From SABY01 sp964523795 (GTDB lineage: Bacteria > Bacteroidota > Bacteroidia > Bacteroidales > 4484-276): DNA of 6,101 nucleotides. Positions 6,005 through 6,101 of this stretch are shown here, in pieces; positions within the stretch are counted from its first letter, which is position 1; each line of letters begins with the position of its first letter. Position numbers and translations under genes: made by a program. The notes beneath the pieces were generated by a model. That model did not search any database and was not told where the DNA came from. It worked only from the letters and a program-made list of their open reading frames with translations. The stretch covers positions 1-6,101 of the forward strand of contig CAZGAO010000153.1 of NCBI GenBank assembly GCA_964523795.1. The letters are read 5' to 3'.

Positions 6005-6101
6005 AACTGCGAACTGCTAACTGTTTGCTACTTACTACTTACTACTTACTTCTCACTACCTACTTCTCACTACCTACTTCTCACTACCTACTTCTCACTA
6101 C
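6005..6101. repeat. 7-bp-phased tandem repeat array, grading into a 14-bp unit, cut by the window edge
   Basis: From 6005 the sequence falls into consecutive heptamers: AACTGCG, AACTGCT, AACTGTT, TGCTACT, TACTACT, TACTACT, then alternating TACTTCT and CACTACC. The last two form a perfect 14-bp unit, ACTTCTCACTACCT, starting at 6048, 6062, 6076 and 6090, with the last copy truncated at 6101. The unit length is not a multiple of three and the reverse strand is rich in stops, so it does not look coding. Heptamer tandem repeats occur in intergenic DNA of several bacteria; function unknown. The rest of the gap after ribF (5911-6004) holds no gene or convincing terminator that I can see. Confidence 0.9.

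Noticed and set aside
6031..6101. Possible CRISPR array at the right edge.
   Set aside because: The units are 7 or 14 bp and directly abutting with no spacers, so it is a simple tandem repeat.

Overview
The window looks like a chromosomal segment of a Bacteroidota bacterium. This rests on the style of its proteins: a secreted lamin-tail-domain protein ending in a FlgD/gliding-type module with an FSPDGDGNND motif. It also rests on a TAnnTTTG-type promoter, the absence of clear Shine-Dalgarno sequences, and an Asd and RibF that read as typical of the phylum. The genus cannot be told from this.

Left block (1 to about 1160): AT-rich accessory DNA, all on the + strand and visibly decaying. It holds the C-terminal end of a D12-class (Dam-type) adenine-N6 DNA methyltransferase, apparently frameshifted and entering from the left edge. 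Next is an intact 162-residue protein of unknown function that I tentatively link to DUF7004. Then come a minimal nucleotidyltransferase (MNT, MntA-like) whose N-terminus looks lost and the first ~22 codons of its HEPN (HepT-like) partner. The HEPN frame breaks off where an imperfect palindrome begins. I read this as the remains of a defence or toxin-antitoxin island.

Boundary (about 1160-1295): a 36-bp-arm imperfect inverted repeat lies between convergent gene ends and marks a sharp change in base composition.

Middle (1296-3899, - strand): one large secreted multidomain protein with a signal peptide, a LamG-like region, two Ig-like/lamin-tail pairs and a C-terminal FlgD-like module. It is probably exported to the cell surface, but its function is unknown.

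Right block (3977-5910, + strand): a two-gene housekeeping operon. asd encodes aspartate-semialdehyde dehydrogenase, and ribF encodes the bifunctional riboflavin kinase/FMN adenylyltransferase. They are joined by a 4-nt GTGA overlap and transcribed from a short region divergent to the large secreted protein.

Right edge (5911-6101): non-coding DNA ending in a 7-bp-phased tandem repeat that sharpens into a 14-bp unit and runs off the window.

No clearly new intact system is visible. The most interesting part is the broken methyltransferase / unknown protein / MNT-HEPN cluster, where the 162-residue protein is the only gene that still looks whole.
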